Shown here piece after piece: positions 45,461 through 55,057 of a stretch of 61,167 nucleotides of DNA. Position 1 is the first letter of the stretch, and every line of letters begins with the position of its first letter. The DNA lies in the NCBI GenBank assembly GCA_020431705.1, contig JAGQHQ010000007.1, positions 1 through 61,167 on the forward strand, given 5' to 3'. The DNA comes from Candidatus Dependentiae bacterium. GTDB taxonomy: Bacteria; Babelota; Babeliae; Babelales; Vermiphilaceae. Made by a program: the position numbers and the translations under genes. The notes beneath the pieces are model-generated. The model did not search any database, had not been told where the DNA came from, and worked only from the letters and a program-made list of their open reading frames with translations.

Positions 45461-46240
45461 TTATTTCCTTACTGCATCCCAAATACCCAATAAGTCATTC
45501 ATATTCATTTGTTGAGCACGTAACACAAGCTGTTCATCAGAAAGTTTACTCAAATCAAAATGTGCTTGTTGTAAATTATTTCTCAGCGTACGACGCGGCT
45601 GCCTGAAACACATTTTAATGAACTTCCAAAATTTCTGCTCCTCTGGTATATACTGCACTTCTTGTTTAGGCTTAAAATACATCAAACGAGAGTATACTTT
45701 TGGCGGCGGTAAAAATGCCGATGGCGGAATTTTATCAAGTAATTGCCATTCAAAATAATGTTGAAAAAAAAGTGATAGAAATCCATAACCTCGCCCACCT
45801 GTTTTGACAATTTTTTGTGCTACTTCTTCTTGAACCATGATCACGCCCTCCTCGAGCAATGCGCGATTAAGTTGTAAAAGGTGTAAAATCGGAAAAGTAA
45901 TTTGATATGGCAAATTTGCAAGCAATATCCACGGCTTATATTTTTCAAATTGAATAAAATCAACATCCAAAATATTTTCTAAAAAAATAGTCAGACGTGA
46001 ATCTCTAATATTCTTTTTAACAAAGTTCGCCCATTCTGGATCAATTTCAAAAACCCATAACCGCGCACACGAATGCTCAAGAATTGCTTGTGTTAAAAAA
46101 CCATCACCACAGCCAATTTCAAAAACTGAGCTTTTATCATTTAAATCAACTGCATCAAAAATAGTGCGCAGCACAGATGTACTGCGCAAAAAATGTTGTC
46201 CATATTTTTTTTTGATTCTAATATTCTTTGTCTTGGCCAC
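45461..46240 (-). CDS. rsmA: 16S rRNA dimethyladenosine transferase
   Basis: Also called KsgA. It dimethylates two adjacent adenosines near the 3' end of 16S rRNA in late 30S assembly. The 259-residue protein has KKYGQHFLRSTSVL at the start, the SAM-binding VFEIGCGDGFLTQA, and the catalytic ANLPYQIT. The C-terminal helical domain is complete. The start is GTG, 3 nt after the mreB stop, so the genes are co-transcribed. Confidence 0.94.
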   Translation of the reverse strand: MAKTKNIRIKKKYGQHFLRSTSVLRTIFDAVDLNDKSSVFEIGCGDGFLTQAILEHSCARLWVFEIDPEWANFVKKNIRDSRLTIFLENILDVDFIQFEKYKPWILLANLPYQITFPILHLLQLNRALLEEGVIMVQEEVAQKIVKTGGRGYGFLSLFFQHYFEWQLLDKIPPSAFLPPPKVYSRLMYFKPKQEVQYIPEEQKFWKFIKMCFRQPRRTLRNNLQQAHFDLSKLSDEQLVLRAQQMNMNDLLGIWDAVRK

Positions 46241-46243
46241 GCA

Positions 46244-47290
46244 TTAATCCATTAACGCTTCTTTGAAGAAATCCAATTCTTCTAAAACTTTACCAACGCC
46301 GCGAACAACACAAAACAATGGATCCTCTGCAACACGTACCGGTAAACTCGTCTCTTTCGAGATAAGATTATCTAGGCCCTTGAGCATAGAACCACCACCA
46401 GCCATAACAATCCCTTTATCAACCAGATCCGAAGAGAGCTCAGGCGGTGTATTTTCTAGTGCTACACGCACGACATCAATAATACTCGCAATAGTTTCCA
46501 GAAGTGATTCATTAACTTCTTGCGCACTCAGGGAAATTGTTTTTGGTACTCCAGTCACTAAATCTCTTCCTTTTACTTCAACGCTTTCTTTTGCATTTTG
46601 CCCCTCAAGCAACGCAGCCCCAATTTCTATTTTGATTCGTTCGGCAGTACGTTCACCAATTAACAAGTTATATTTTCGCTTCACATATTGCACAATAGCA
46701 CGATCCATCTCATCACCGCCCACACGCACTGAACGACAAAATACAACAGATTTTAACGAAATTACTGCAACTTCCGTCGTTCCGCCACCAATATCAACAA
46801 TCATACTACCAGAAGGATCTTGCACCGGAAGCCCAGCACCAATTGCTGCAGCCATTGGCTCAATAATAGTATACACCTCACCACGCGCACCCGCTTGTTT
46901 TGCAGAATCCTTTACTGCTCGTTTTTCTACCTGTGTAATGCCAGAGGGCACACCGATAATCATGCGTGGTTGTACCAATGTTCTACGATTATTGTGCACT
47001 GCACGAATAAAGTAACGCAACATACTTTCTGTTAATTCAAAATTTGCAATTACCCCATCACGTAGTGGACGGCACGCAACAATTGTTTCTGGAGTTTTAC
47101 CAAGCATATTTTTTGCACTTTTACCTGCAGCTAACACATGATTTGTATTTGATCTAACAGCAACAACAGAAGGTTCATTTAACACAATACCTTTGTTACG
47201 CACATACACCACCGTATTGGCAGTCCCTAAATCGATAGCCAAATCATTAGAAAAAATGCTGAACAAACGTCGTGCTGGAAAAAATTTCAC
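46244..47290 (-). CDS. mreB: Rod shape-determining protein MreB
   Basis: Bacterial actin that organises the peptidoglycan elongation machinery on the cytoplasmic side; 348 residues. IDLGTANTVVYVRNKGIVLNEPSVVA is the first phosphate loop, and VDIGGGTTEVAVIS the second; MAGGGSMLKGLD closes the nucleotide site. It starts with GTG behind AAGGAGAGGG. MreC, MreD, RodA and PBP2 genes are not adjacent, unlike the usual mre operon. Confidence 0.95.
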   Translation of the reverse strand: MKFFPARRLFSIFSNDLAIDLGTANTVVYVRNKGIVLNEPSVVAVRSNTNHVLAAGKSAKNMLGKTPETIVACRPLRDGVIANFELTESMLRYFIRAVHNNRRTLVQPRMIIGVPSGITQVEKRAVKDSAKQAGARGEVYTIIEPMAAAIGAGLPVQDPSGSMIVDIGGGTTEVAVISLKSVVFCRSVRVGGDEMDRAIVQYVKRKYNLLIGERTAERIKIEIGAALLEGQNAKESVEVKGRDLVTGVPKTISLSAQEVNESLLETIASIIDVVRVALENTPPELSSDLVDKGIVMAGGGSMLKGLDNLISKETSLPVRVAEDPLFCVVRGVGKVLEELDFFKEALMD

Positions 47291-47311
47291 AATCGCCCCT
47301 CTCCTTTATCA

Positions 47312-48559
47312 TTAAAAATTAAACTCTATACCAAAAATGATTCGGTGAGATTTAACAACTCGATCTGCAACTACCAACAAAGATGGAATATCCCATGAAA
47401 TCGTTACAATAGGAAAAAAACCGCGATCTAATTTCATCTTACCAAAATCATAAAATGCGGCCACTGTTACATAATCTGAGGACCATTTGGAAAAACGTGC
47501 CATTTCTTCTAAATTGCTTGGCATTTGGGCCTGACACTCATACAAACGTCCATCACGTATGCGATCATTATCATGATGCAACAGCGTATATTGCAAACGA
47601 ACACCCAATCCCTCACGTAAATTTTCAAGCAAAATATATGGTGAGAATACGAAAGTTATACCAGGATTTATTTGTATCGGCGCTATCAATAAGCCAAAAT
47701 TATATGGTTCATCCTTTACCGAAATACGTCGCTCCATCGTCCTTCTAAATCGTTTACTCAAGCGTAACAATAACCCAACTTTCCAATCTTCTTTTACTTC
47801 AAACTCCCCATCGACTGCCCCATACATACCATAGTGCCCGTCACCTCCAAAAGGTACTGAAAAAGGAACACTATTTTCTTTTTTTCTACCTGTTGGAACC
47901 AGCGCACCGACACGTATACCACAATCAATATGCCTAAACTTTGCTGTGTAATCCCATGCACAACCAAAACGTAAATAAAAATCTAAATCACCAACTCCAC
48001 TTTGTGTATTTTTATTGCAACCCATACCAAGATCTTGTAACATTTTGCGCCTGATTTCATCAAGCTGACATTTTTCTGATCCTGTCATTGGAATACTATT
48101 CTCTTTTAACAAAAACTCACAACGTGTGTGCACACGCATTGCCAACCAAGTTGCACCAAAAGAGAGACAATCAGTTATGGATTGATAATAGACAAATGAA
48201 ATACCTTGTGTTTGCTGCTTGCCGTTTACAATCCATAAGAAAGTACCATCTTGCCATTCTGGCCTACCATACGTGACAAAAGGATTTGATTTACCAATAA
48301 CAGAAAATGAACGCGCCATTTTTCCTTGATCAAATTCACCAAAAAGCTCACACAACGGAATTTCTTTTTCATTTGATCCAATTGCCTTACTTGCCGTTTG
48401 TAAAAAAAGATCCGATATCAAATGTGATGGTCTGCCTTCAATACTTGTAAACGGCCGTTGCGCCAAAAAGATATAGCGATTATCATATACCATGCCAAAT
48501 AATTGGCTTACACCACAAAATAGTACGAGTGAAATAAAAAACAGTTTAAGCTTGTTCAT
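47312..48559 (-). CDS. Outer-membrane beta-barrel protein candidate
   Basis: A 415-residue protein with a signal peptide (core about 5-15, LFG site followed by Met). The mature part has alternating strands with aromatic girdles (for example TFLWIVNGKQQTQGISFVYY, DYVTVAAFYDFGKM) and ends in Phe (IIFGIEFNF), the usual signal for BAM insertion. It lacks a recognised porin signature. TTG at 48571 is in frame, but ATG at 48559 follows GGGA at a fitting distance. Confidence 0.65.
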   Translation of the reverse strand: MNKLKLFFISLVLFCGVSQLFGMVYDNRYIFLAQRPFTSIEGRPSHLISDLFLQTASKAIGSNEKEIPLCELFGEFDQGKMARSFSVIGKSNPFVTYGRPEWQDGTFLWIVNGKQQTQGISFVYYQSITDCLSFGATWLAMRVHTRCEFLLKENSIPMTGSEKCQLDEIRRKMLQDLGMGCNKNTQSGVGDLDFYLRFGCAWDYTAKFRHIDCGIRVGALVPTGRKKENSVPFSVPFGGDGHYGMYGAVDGEFEVKEDWKVGLLLRLSKRFRRTMERRISVKDEPYNFGLLIAPIQINPGITFVFSPYILLENLREGLGVRLQYTLLHHDNDRIRDGRLYECQAQMPSNLEEMARFSKWSSDYVTVAAFYDFGKMKLDRGFFPIVTISWDIPSLLVVADRVVKSHRIIFGIEFNF

Positions 48560-48892
48560 AGCAAATCCCAATCAATTATTTATCTGTAATGTATATAATC
48601 GCTTGCAACACAGCAGCCTAAGCTACTTAATCATCTTTAGCTATTAAGATGAGAAATTAATATGTATATAATACTCAATTGTACGTTTTTTAAAAGGATG
48701 CTTTATTCAAGGTACTTATCTTGTATAAAATTAACGCGTATAATGCTATATATTTTATATACATAATGCCTTAAATCAAACTATAGACCCCATGTTGCAT
48801 CTGTGTTACACTTCATCTACTTAATTTACACTATTAGAAGTTCGCTATCTATTCATGATTTTGTTAGCATTTTTTGACAAAAAGGAGTTGGC
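48560..48892. other. Intergenic region of about 330 bp
   Basis: This is the divergent gap between the outer-membrane-protein candidate and glmU. A -10-like TATAAT occurs in GCGTATAATGC near 48740 without a convincing -35. A 6-bp hairpin CATCTT/AAGATG (about 48631-48651) has no T-run. AAAGGAG precedes glmU. I see no gene or RNA in it. Confidence 0.4.
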
Positions 48893-50353
48893 ATGCAAAA
48901 ACTACAAGCAATTGTTCTTGCTGCTGGTAAATCCATCCGTTTTAAAACAGGAAAAAGTAAGCTGCTAGAAAGAATCTGTGGTCAAGAGATGATTACTTAC
49001 CCAATTAAAGTACTCTCTCAGTTGAATATTGATATAACAACTGTTGTAGGTTATGAAAAAGAAAAAATACAAGAAATTCTACAAACAGCCAGTAATACTT
49101 ACATACAATTTATCACACAAGAAAAACAGCTTGGTACCGGGCATGCACTGAAGTGCACCAAGCAATTGTGGAACAAAGAATACATATTAGTGCTCAATGG
49201 TGATATTCCACTTATTACTAAAGATATTATTAAAAAATTATATGATAAACATATAGAAACAAAAGCTGCCATTAGCTTTGTAATCGCACATAATCCAGAT
49301 CCTTCGATGAAGAGTTATGGTAGAATTGTCAAAACACAAAATACAATACAAATCGTAGAAGCACGCCATTTTTCAGGCGATACACACGAGCATTGTTGCA
49401 TCAATGCCGGTATTTATATCATCTCAAAAGATTTCTTACTAAAAAGCATTGATGATATTGAAGAAAATAGATCTGTTAAAGAATTTTATCTAACTGATTT
49501 AATCAAAATTGCAAGTGATCACAATAAAACAATATCGACACTTTCAGCACCATTTGATCGAATTCGCGGTGTAAATACACACGAAGAACTCTGGGCGGTA
49601 GAGCAAATTCAACGCTCAGACTTAGTTCGCTACTGGATGGAACGTGGTGTACGTTTTTCTGTTGCACAAAATGTGCATGTTGATTTAGATATAACTATTG
49701 GATCTGGTACCTATATTGGATGCGGTATACATTTACTTAAAGGTACAACAATTGGATCAAATTGTATCGTTGAAGAGTTTACCTCGCTCGAAAGCGTCAT
49801 ACTTGGCAACAATGTTAGAGTAAAACCATTTTGTGTTATTAAAAACTCAATCATTGAAAATGATACAGTAGTTGGACCATTTGCGCACATTAAAGAGAAC
49901 ACAACCATCGGGCAAGCAAGTATCATAGGCAATTTTGTTGAAGTAACACGTTCAACTATTGGTGCAAACACAAAAGCAAAGCATTTAACCTATATTGGTG
50001 ACGCAACTATTGGCAATAATGTTAACATTGGTGCTGGAACTATTTTTTGCAATCATAACGGTACAACTAAAAACAAAACCGTTGTTAAAGATGGCTCATA
50101 TATTGGCAGCAATAATACATTATTAGCCCCCATTACGGTAGAAAAGAATGCATTTACTGCGGCAGGCTCAGTCATCACCAACACAGTACCAGAAAACGCG
50201 CTTGCCATTGCACGCAACCGGCAAATAAATAAAGAAGGTTATGCGCAAAAATTACGCGAAAAATATACACATGAAAGCCAATCTGATAAAAAAGACTCAC
50301 TTTCTTTTACTGGTGCAAAAAAAACAAATTTAAAAAACAGTGCTGCATACTAA
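48893..50353 (+). CDS. glmU: Bifunctional GlmU (GlcN-1-P acetyltransferase / UDP-GlcNAc pyrophosphorylase)
   Basis: It makes UDP-N-acetylglucosamine, precursor of peptidoglycan and LPS. The N-terminal uridylyltransferase domain starts AIVLAAGKSIRFKTGKSKLL, with LGTGHALKC and NGDIPLI. The C-terminal left-handed beta helix has hexapeptide repeats and the acetyltransferase site AKHLTYIGDATIGNNVNIGAG with its catalytic His, followed by FCNHNGTTKNKT. The N-terminal loop differs from the usual GKGTRM. AAAGGAG lies just upstream. A C-terminal tail of about 30 polar residues is extra. Confidence 0.93.
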   Translation: MQKLQAIVLAAGKSIRFKTGKSKLLERICGQEMITYPIKVLSQLNIDITTVVGYEKEKIQEILQTASNTYIQFITQEKQLGTGHALKCTKQLWNKEYILVLNGDIPLITKDIIKKLYDKHIETKAAISFVIAHNPDPSMKSYGRIVKTQNTIQIVEARHFSGDTHEHCCINAGIYIISKDFLLKSIDDIEENRSVKEFYLTDLIKIASDHNKTISTLSAPFDRIRGVNTHEELWAVEQIQRSDLVRYWMERGVRFSVAQNVHVDLDITIGSGTYIGCGIHLLKGTTIGSNCIVEEFTSLESVILGNNVRVKPFCVIKNSIIENDTVVGPFAHIKENTTIGQASIIGNFVEVTRSTIGANTKAKHLTYIGDATIGNNVNIGAGTIFCNHNGTTKNKTVVKDGSYIGSNNTLLAPITVEKNAFTAAGSVITNTVPENALAIARNRQINKEGYAQKLREKYTHESQSDKKDSLSFTGAKKTNLKNSAAY

Positions 50354-50360
50354 TGAATCA

Positions 50361-50385
50361 CCGGTGCACATAAGGCACGCCGGTA
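50361..50385 (+). other. Stem-loop between glmU and the SbcD-like gene
   Basis: ACCGGTGC and GCACGCCGGT pair with a 2-nt bulge around a 7-nt loop, a G+C-rich island in an AT-rich gap. No T-run follows, so it is not a standard terminator. It might slow transcription or protect the glmU mRNA end. Confidence 0.3.
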
Positions 50386-50395
50386 CAACACAAAC

Positions 50396-51625
50396 ATGAT
50401 ACGTTTTATACACACAGCCGATATTCATTTTGGCATGGAAAATTATGGAAGGATTGATCCAGAGACAGGCATCCATACCCGTCTTTTAGATTTTAAGCGT
50501 GCACTCGATTATTGCATTGATGTCGGTATTGCACGCGAAGTTGATTTCTTTCTGTTCGCTGGTGATGCATACAAAACTGCGCATCCTACACCAACACAAC
50601 AACGATTATTAATACAATGTTTTTTGCGATTGTATAAGGCCAACATCCCTGTTGTTATTATTATTGGTAATCATGACCATCCATTAAGTTTTGGCAAAGC
50701 ACATAGTCTTGATTTGTTTGACACACTACCTATCGATGGTTTTCATGTTATTGCAAAACCAACAACAATTTCTTTGGAAACAAAAAGTGGTCCAGTCAAT
50801 ATTGTTGGTATTCCCTGGCCAACACGTAACACCATAGCACTAGCCAAAAAAAATCAATATCAAACTGCTGCGCAGATTACGCAATATATTTCTGATTCAG
50901 TCAGTACCATTATTGCTGATATGGCAAACAAACTGGACCACAGTATTCCTGCAGTACTGGCAAGTCACCTAACCGTAAGTACTGGCATTTTTTCAGGATC
51001 GGAAAAGCGTGCTATTTATGGCAATGATCCAGTCTTGCTCCCATCTCAACTTGCTATTCCACCATTTGATTACGTTGCACTGGGACATTTACACCGCTAT
51101 CAAAATTTAAATCAAAAAGGGTATCCTGCAATTGTATATTCTGGTTCAGTTGAGCGTGTTGATTTTGGTGAACGTAGAGAAGATAAAGGTTTTTGTTTAG
51201 TCTCCATCAAGCATAAAGGTGACACACATCATGAATTTATCAAAACACCACAGCGGCCATTTATTCAAATTGAAGTCAACTTGCAACCAAATAAAAACCA
51301 AACACAACAAGTCATTGATGCCATTAAAAAAAATGATATCAAAGATGCTGTACTCAAAATTTTGTATCATATACCAGAAACAGAAAAGGATTCTATTGAT
51401 TTGAAAATGATTCAAAATTTCTGCAGAGACGCAATCTATATTGTCGGCGTCATCCCTATTCGCAAACTCAACTCACGTAATCGCCGTGCAGTAATAAAGG
51501 TTGATATGAAATTATCAAAATTGCTTGACGTGTATTTTGATTCCAAAGAAAAGCTAAAAAGCAGAAAAAAAGAATTAATAGAAAAAACACTACAAATCGA
51601 ACGCGAATTGCAGCAAGAAAAGTAA
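50396..51625 (+). CDS. SbcD/Mre11-like DNA repair exonuclease
   Basis: A calcineurin-type metallophosphoesterase of 409 residues. The phosphoesterase motifs are HTADIHFG, FAGDAYK, IGNHDHP, ASHLTVS and ALGHLHRYQ, in the order of Mre11/SbcD nucleases. IVYSGSVERVDFGE is a strong SbcD signature. It likely works with an SbcC/Rad50 ATPase on DNA ends; no sbcC gene is seen here. In other bacteria sbcC follows sbcD, but here the next gene faces the other way. The C-terminal 40 residues form a charged helix (LKSRKKELIEKTLQIERELQQ), possibly the partner-binding site. Confidence 0.85.
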   Translation: MIRFIHTADIHFGMENYGRIDPETGIHTRLLDFKRALDYCIDVGIAREVDFFLFAGDAYKTAHPTPTQQRLLIQCFLRLYKANIPVVIIIGNHDHPLSFGKAHSLDLFDTLPIDGFHVIAKPTTISLETKSGPVNIVGIPWPTRNTIALAKKNQYQTAAQITQYISDSVSTIIADMANKLDHSIPAVLASHLTVSTGIFSGSEKRAIYGNDPVLLPSQLAIPPFDYVALGHLHRYQNLNQKGYPAIVYSGSVERVDFGERREDKGFCLVSIKHKGDTHHEFIKTPQRPFIQIEVNLQPNKNQTQQVIDAIKKNDIKDAVLKILYHIPETEKDSIDLKMIQNFCRDAIYIVGVIPIRKLNSRNRRAVIKVDMKLSKLLDVYFDSKEKLKSRKKELIEKTLQIERELQQEK

Positions 51626-51667
51626 AATAATTCATTCTCAGGAGCTTGAAAAACTACGGTTTTCTGA

Positions 51668-52729
51668 CTACGTAAAATAAAGCACTGCACCGTTATCTAG
51701 TAGCTCTTTTTTGTAATCACTTAATGCTTGTTGAAATTGTGGACGGCGTAAGATACCAATAATATCCATACGTCGCTCTTCAAGGCTCAACAACCGCTGT
51801 TCACGCTTACTTTTAAGCTTAAAAAGTTCAAAACCATCATCAGATTTTAAAATATCAGATGTATCGCCGGTATTCATAGCACAAATAAATAGCTTATCAT
51901 CTGCAATGCTCTCCTGCTCTATCCAGAATGCTGCTGACCATGTCAACCTTTCAACACCCCGCTCAATATTTTGTTTTAGTTCACCTTGTGTAACACCAGA
52001 TTTAAACGGTATAAATGCACGCTGCAATTCATACGCAGCTTGTTCATATTCTGGGTGTGCATCATAGTACTCTTTAATCTTCTTTTCAGGAATAACTAAG
52101 CGACGTGGCCCAATTTTAAAATCAATTAGCGAATTAACCGCTGTCATCACCTCAAACTGCTTTTTTCCCTCTTGGAACGTATATCCCGCCGATTCAAAAA
52201 TTTGCTGCATTTGCTCTTGCGTTAAATTGTTTTCTCGTTGTACCGTTTTCAAATGCTTGTCAATACCCTCCTCATCAGGAACAATTTTATATTTTTTCGC
52301 ATCATCATACATAAGTTGTTCTAACACCAAATCATCACGTGAACGTTGCGAACCATCAATACCTGGACGAGCAATATCAGATTTGGTAATTACTCGCGTA
52401 TTTTCATCACCAAACACAACTGCTTCGATGCTATCAACCACATACAGCTTTGACTTATCAATTTTTATTTTTTTGTTTTTGAAATATTTAGCATTGTTTC
52501 TTTGATGAACAATTCTATTCTTAATGGCACTGATATCTATTGAGGTTAAAATATCATCTTTTTTTGATACAGATTTTTTTTTACATCGGATACTTTCAAT
52601 CTGCTTTTTAGGAACAATTTTTTCTATCTCTTTAGCAGTACAACAGTCAGAAAACAAAAAAATAACCAATAGAACAGATAAAAAATACCAATAATATTGA
52701 GAAAAAACGTTTTTTTGCAACATAACCAA
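51668..52729 (-). CDS. SurA-like periplasmic folding factor, PPIase type (353 aa)
   Basis: A signal-bearing protein with a basic linker (about 40-100), then an N-terminal SurA-like helical domain: IEAVVFGDENTRVITKSDIA, LVLEQLMYDDAKKYKIVPDEEGIDKHL, QMQQIFESAGYTFQEGKKQF. A C-terminal part (about 235-350) resembles a reduced parvulin-type domain (YELQRAFIPFK, DGFELFKLKSKRE). SurA escorts outer-membrane proteins, and one candidate barrel protein is encoded at 47312. It follows the second SurA/PrsA-like gene, from which a terminator separates it. Confidence 0.7.
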   Translation of the reverse strand: MVMLQKNVFSQYYWYFLSVLLVIFLFSDCCTAKEIEKIVPKKQIESIRCKKKSVSKKDDILTSIDISAIKNRIVHQRNNAKYFKNKKIKIDKSKLYVVDSIEAVVFGDENTRVITKSDIARPGIDGSQRSRDDLVLEQLMYDDAKKYKIVPDEEGIDKHLKTVQRENNLTQEQMQQIFESAGYTFQEGKKQFEVMTAVNSLIDFKIGPRRLVIPEKKIKEYYDAHPEYEQAAYELQRAFIPFKSGVTQGELKQNIERGVERLTWSAAFWIEQESIADDKLFICAMNTGDTSDILKSDDGFELFKLKSKREQRLLSLEERRMDIIGILRRPQFQQALSDYKKELLDNGAVLYFT

Positions 52730-52772
52730 CCCTTAGAATAATATGCACTATCAACCCTTTAGTAAAAGAAAA

Positions 52773-52802
52773 GGGAATATGCTAATAACCTAACATATTC
52801 CC
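52773..52802 (-). terminator. Terminator between the two folding-factor genes
   Basis: Perfect 9-bp stem GGGAATATG / CATATTCCC with a 12-nt loop, followed on the minus strand by TTTTCTTTTACT. It ends the transcript of the gene at 52831-53865; the gene at 52729 then needs readthrough or its own promoter. Confidence 0.75.
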
Positions 52803-52830
52803 AGTATTTTGACTATCGTGTTTTATAACA

Positions 52831-53865
52831 CTAAGCAGTTCGTGTTGCTGGTACTGGTGCTTTTGCGCTACCTTCAGATTCAGGATCATCCACTGGCATT
52901 GCAGGTACCTGAGTTTGCTCACCAGTTTGCAATGGTGCTTTATCAACAGCTACAGAATATTTGTCACGTAATTTACCAATTTCTTTTTCTAGCACTTGCA
53001 TACGCTTTTCTCTCATAACATACTGCTCAACTGTTGATTTTACCTGCTCAAACGGACGGCATTCTGCTTGCTTTTTCTCCTTTGCGTATACAACCCAGCA
53101 TGATTTATCATCTACTTTAATAACTTCAATTTTTGGAAAACGATCATATGAAACAATTTTGTCGCGTACTGCTGGATCAATTCCTGGACTTTGCTCACTA
53201 ATTAATTCAAAATTTTGTACTTTACCATCCAATTTAGCCTCTTTTGCTGCTACAGCAAAACGAGATGGATTATTTTTTACTGTTTCAAAAAATGCTTGTG
53301 CTTCAGAATCTTTTGTAAAGTTAATACCAAGTGCATTAACACCACCACGGGAAATTAAAATATCTGGCAGCTGCTCTTTGTGTTCATCATAAAATTTTTT
53401 CATAGATGCGTCAGAAATCTCAACTGGATGCAATTCTGCAAAATATTTCGTATTGAGCATTTGATGTGCTGATTTAACGATTTGATCCATTTCTTTTTTA
53501 TAGTTTTCTTGCTGATCAATACCAAGCGCTCGAATTTCTTGATCAATCACATGCTGACTAATCAAGCCATCTAAAAACTTGTCTTTTGCATCAGGCATAA
53601 ACTGAATGAGTGGTCGTAAGCGATTTTTATCTACAAAATCATCAAATTCTCTTTGAAACACATCCATCGTGATAATTGGCTTGCCACCCATAGTAACAAG
53701 TACAGGACTTCCATCGTCAACACCTGCAACTGCTTCTGCTTTTTTCTCTGTTTTTACCGAAAGTGCTTCTTTCTTCTTAAACCAATCACACTGTGGTAAA
53801 AAAACGAGTAATGAAAATATAACAAAATACCCTAAACCGCTTTTTTTACAAACTCTATCCTTCAT
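52831..53865 (-). CDS. SurA/PrsA-like peptidyl-prolyl isomerase, exported (344 aa)
   Basis: An exported chaperone with a signal peptide and a Cys (FLPQC) that might be lipidated, although the lipobox is poor. The N-terminal chaperone domain includes ITMDVFQREFDDFVDKNRLRP and DKFLDGLISQHVIDQEIRALG. A parvulin-like domain follows (about 165-280: ISRGGVNALGINFTKDSEAQAFFETVKNN; SCWVVYAKEKKQAE), then a helix and a Pro-rich acidic tail. The parvulin part lacks some usual residues, so PPIase activity is uncertain. With the gene at 51668 it forms a two-gene folding set. Confidence 0.72.
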   Translation of the reverse strand: MKDRVCKKSGLGYFVIFSLLVFLPQCDWFKKKEALSVKTEKKAEAVAGVDDGSPVLVTMGGKPIITMDVFQREFDDFVDKNRLRPLIQFMPDAKDKFLDGLISQHVIDQEIRALGIDQQENYKKEMDQIVKSAHQMLNTKYFAELHPVEISDASMKKFYDEHKEQLPDILISRGGVNALGINFTKDSEAQAFFETVKNNPSRFAVAAKEAKLDGKVQNFELISEQSPGIDPAVRDKIVSYDRFPKIEVIKVDDKSCWVVYAKEKKQAECRPFEQVKSTVEQYVMREKRMQVLEKEIGKLRDKYSVAVDKAPLQTGEQTQVPAMPVDDPESEGSAKAPVPATRTA

Positions 53866-53978
53866 AAGTATCCTTTTGTAGAGTTAAGATTAATTAGACA
53901 AATACCGTATTTTAGATATATATATAATGTAAAAAACACAATCACGCAAGCATCAATTTTAACCTTGGAGACGTTATT

Positions 53979-54872
53979 ATGAAAAAAAAAATTTTTTTAT
54001 TTATTTATATCTTTGTATGTCTTTATATAAATAAGCCTATATTTTCGATGCACTCCAACACAAAGGATAACGATCCATTAAGTAGAATAGAACAATTGGA
54101 AATTCAAGAAAAAAGAATACCAATAAAAATAGAAAATATCACGTTTCCGAGAGAAACAAAAAAAAAAAGAATAACATATGAGAACTACGAAACAGAAGAT
54201 ACAGAAGATGTAAATAAGTTAAAGTGGGCAAATTTAATAGTAAAAAAACCTAACCTACATCCCAAAAATATAGCTCTTGCAAACAAAGAACAACTTCGTA
54301 GCTCTCTAAAATTAATGGATTCTGGCTGCTTTTCAAAACAACTAGAGAAATTAAATGAAACATTACCAGAAGAAAAAAAATTTGAAATAACTAAAGTAGA
54401 GCTAACCCCATCACAATGGATGGCAGTAAACATGCTTGTCGTTACCAACATTTTACCACTAAAAGATACAACTAATCCTGTAAGCCTAACACAAGAACAT
54501 TTTCCTACTTGCTCAACAGGATTCTCTTCATATCCAGGAAGTGGAACATACCAAAGTCAAGCAGAAACATTATTGCTCAATTCTGGATTTGTAAATAACT
54601 TTCGCGCAAAAGGTGAAAAAGAAGGAGCAATGTCTTTAGTTCTTGGAGAAACAAATTCACAACTTAATGAGTCATCGCTTAAATACATTAAACGAGCGCA
54701 TTTTTTTCTGCAGAAAGCACATCAACTCAACATAAAGCTAAATTATAATCAAGTTGACAACATTTCCAAAACACTCGACCAAATGTCTAGACTCATTGTT
54801 GAAACAAAACTTATTATTGAAAAATCAAAATCAGAATATCAAATAACATATGGCAACAAAAAGGAAATATAA
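53979..54872 (+). CDS. Exported hypothetical protein (297 aa)
   Basis: Unknown family. Signal peptide (core about 4-22, IFS site followed by Met). The mature protein is Lys- and Glu-rich, mostly helical at both ends, with a Gly/Ser/Thr-rich centre (TCSTGFSSYPGSGTYQSQ, about 185-200). It starts behind TTGGAG. An ATG at 54872 overlaps its stop (TAATG) with a good ribosome site, suggesting a second gene once followed. Confidence 0.58.
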   Translation: MKKKIFLFIYIFVCLYINKPIFSMHSNTKDNDPLSRIEQLEIQEKRIPIKIENITFPRETKKKRITYENYETEDTEDVNKLKWANLIVKKPNLHPKNIALANKEQLRSSLKLMDSGCFSKQLEKLNETLPEEKKFEITKVELTPSQWMAVNMLVVTNILPLKDTTNPVSLTQEHFPTCSTGFSSYPGSGTYQSQAETLLLNSGFVNNFRAKGEKEGAMSLVLGETNSQLNESSLKYIKRAHFFLQKAHQLNIKLNYNQVDNISKTLDQMSRLIVETKLIIEKSKSEYQITYGNKKEI

Positions 54873-55057
54873 TGAAACTACATATTTTTTTATTGATATC
54901 TCAAAAAAATAGTGTTTACACAACTCTGCCTGCAACAACAGCAATAATAGATGCTGGTTTAAATTTGATAAGTTCTCTTGCAGCCGCATGCAATGTAGCT
55001 CCAGTTGTAAATAAATCATCTACTAATACAATGTGTTTGTTGCTATATAAGCTATAG
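54872..55057 (+). pseudogene. Possible stump of a second exported gene
   Basis: AAGGA (54861-54865) lies 6 nt before an ATG that overlaps the preceding stop codon, a strong signal for a coupled gene. The first ten residues (MKLHIFLLIS) look like the start of a signal peptide, but after about 15 codons the frame runs antisense into the comF-like gene. I read this as the remnant of a deleted gene; a chance ORF is the alternative. Confidence 0.25.

Noticed and set aside
46263-47015. 250-codon ORF on the plus strand within mreB
   Set aside because: It is fully antisense to a well-conserved gene. Its composition (Ser-, Thr- and Arg-rich) is typical of a shadow frame, and no ribosome site was seen.
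48631-48651. 6-bp hairpin upstream of glmU
   Set aside because: Too short and without a T-run; expected by chance in AT-rich DNA.
52961-53392. 143-codon plus-strand ORF
   Set aside because: Antisense to the SurA/PrsA-like gene; no domain and no start signal.
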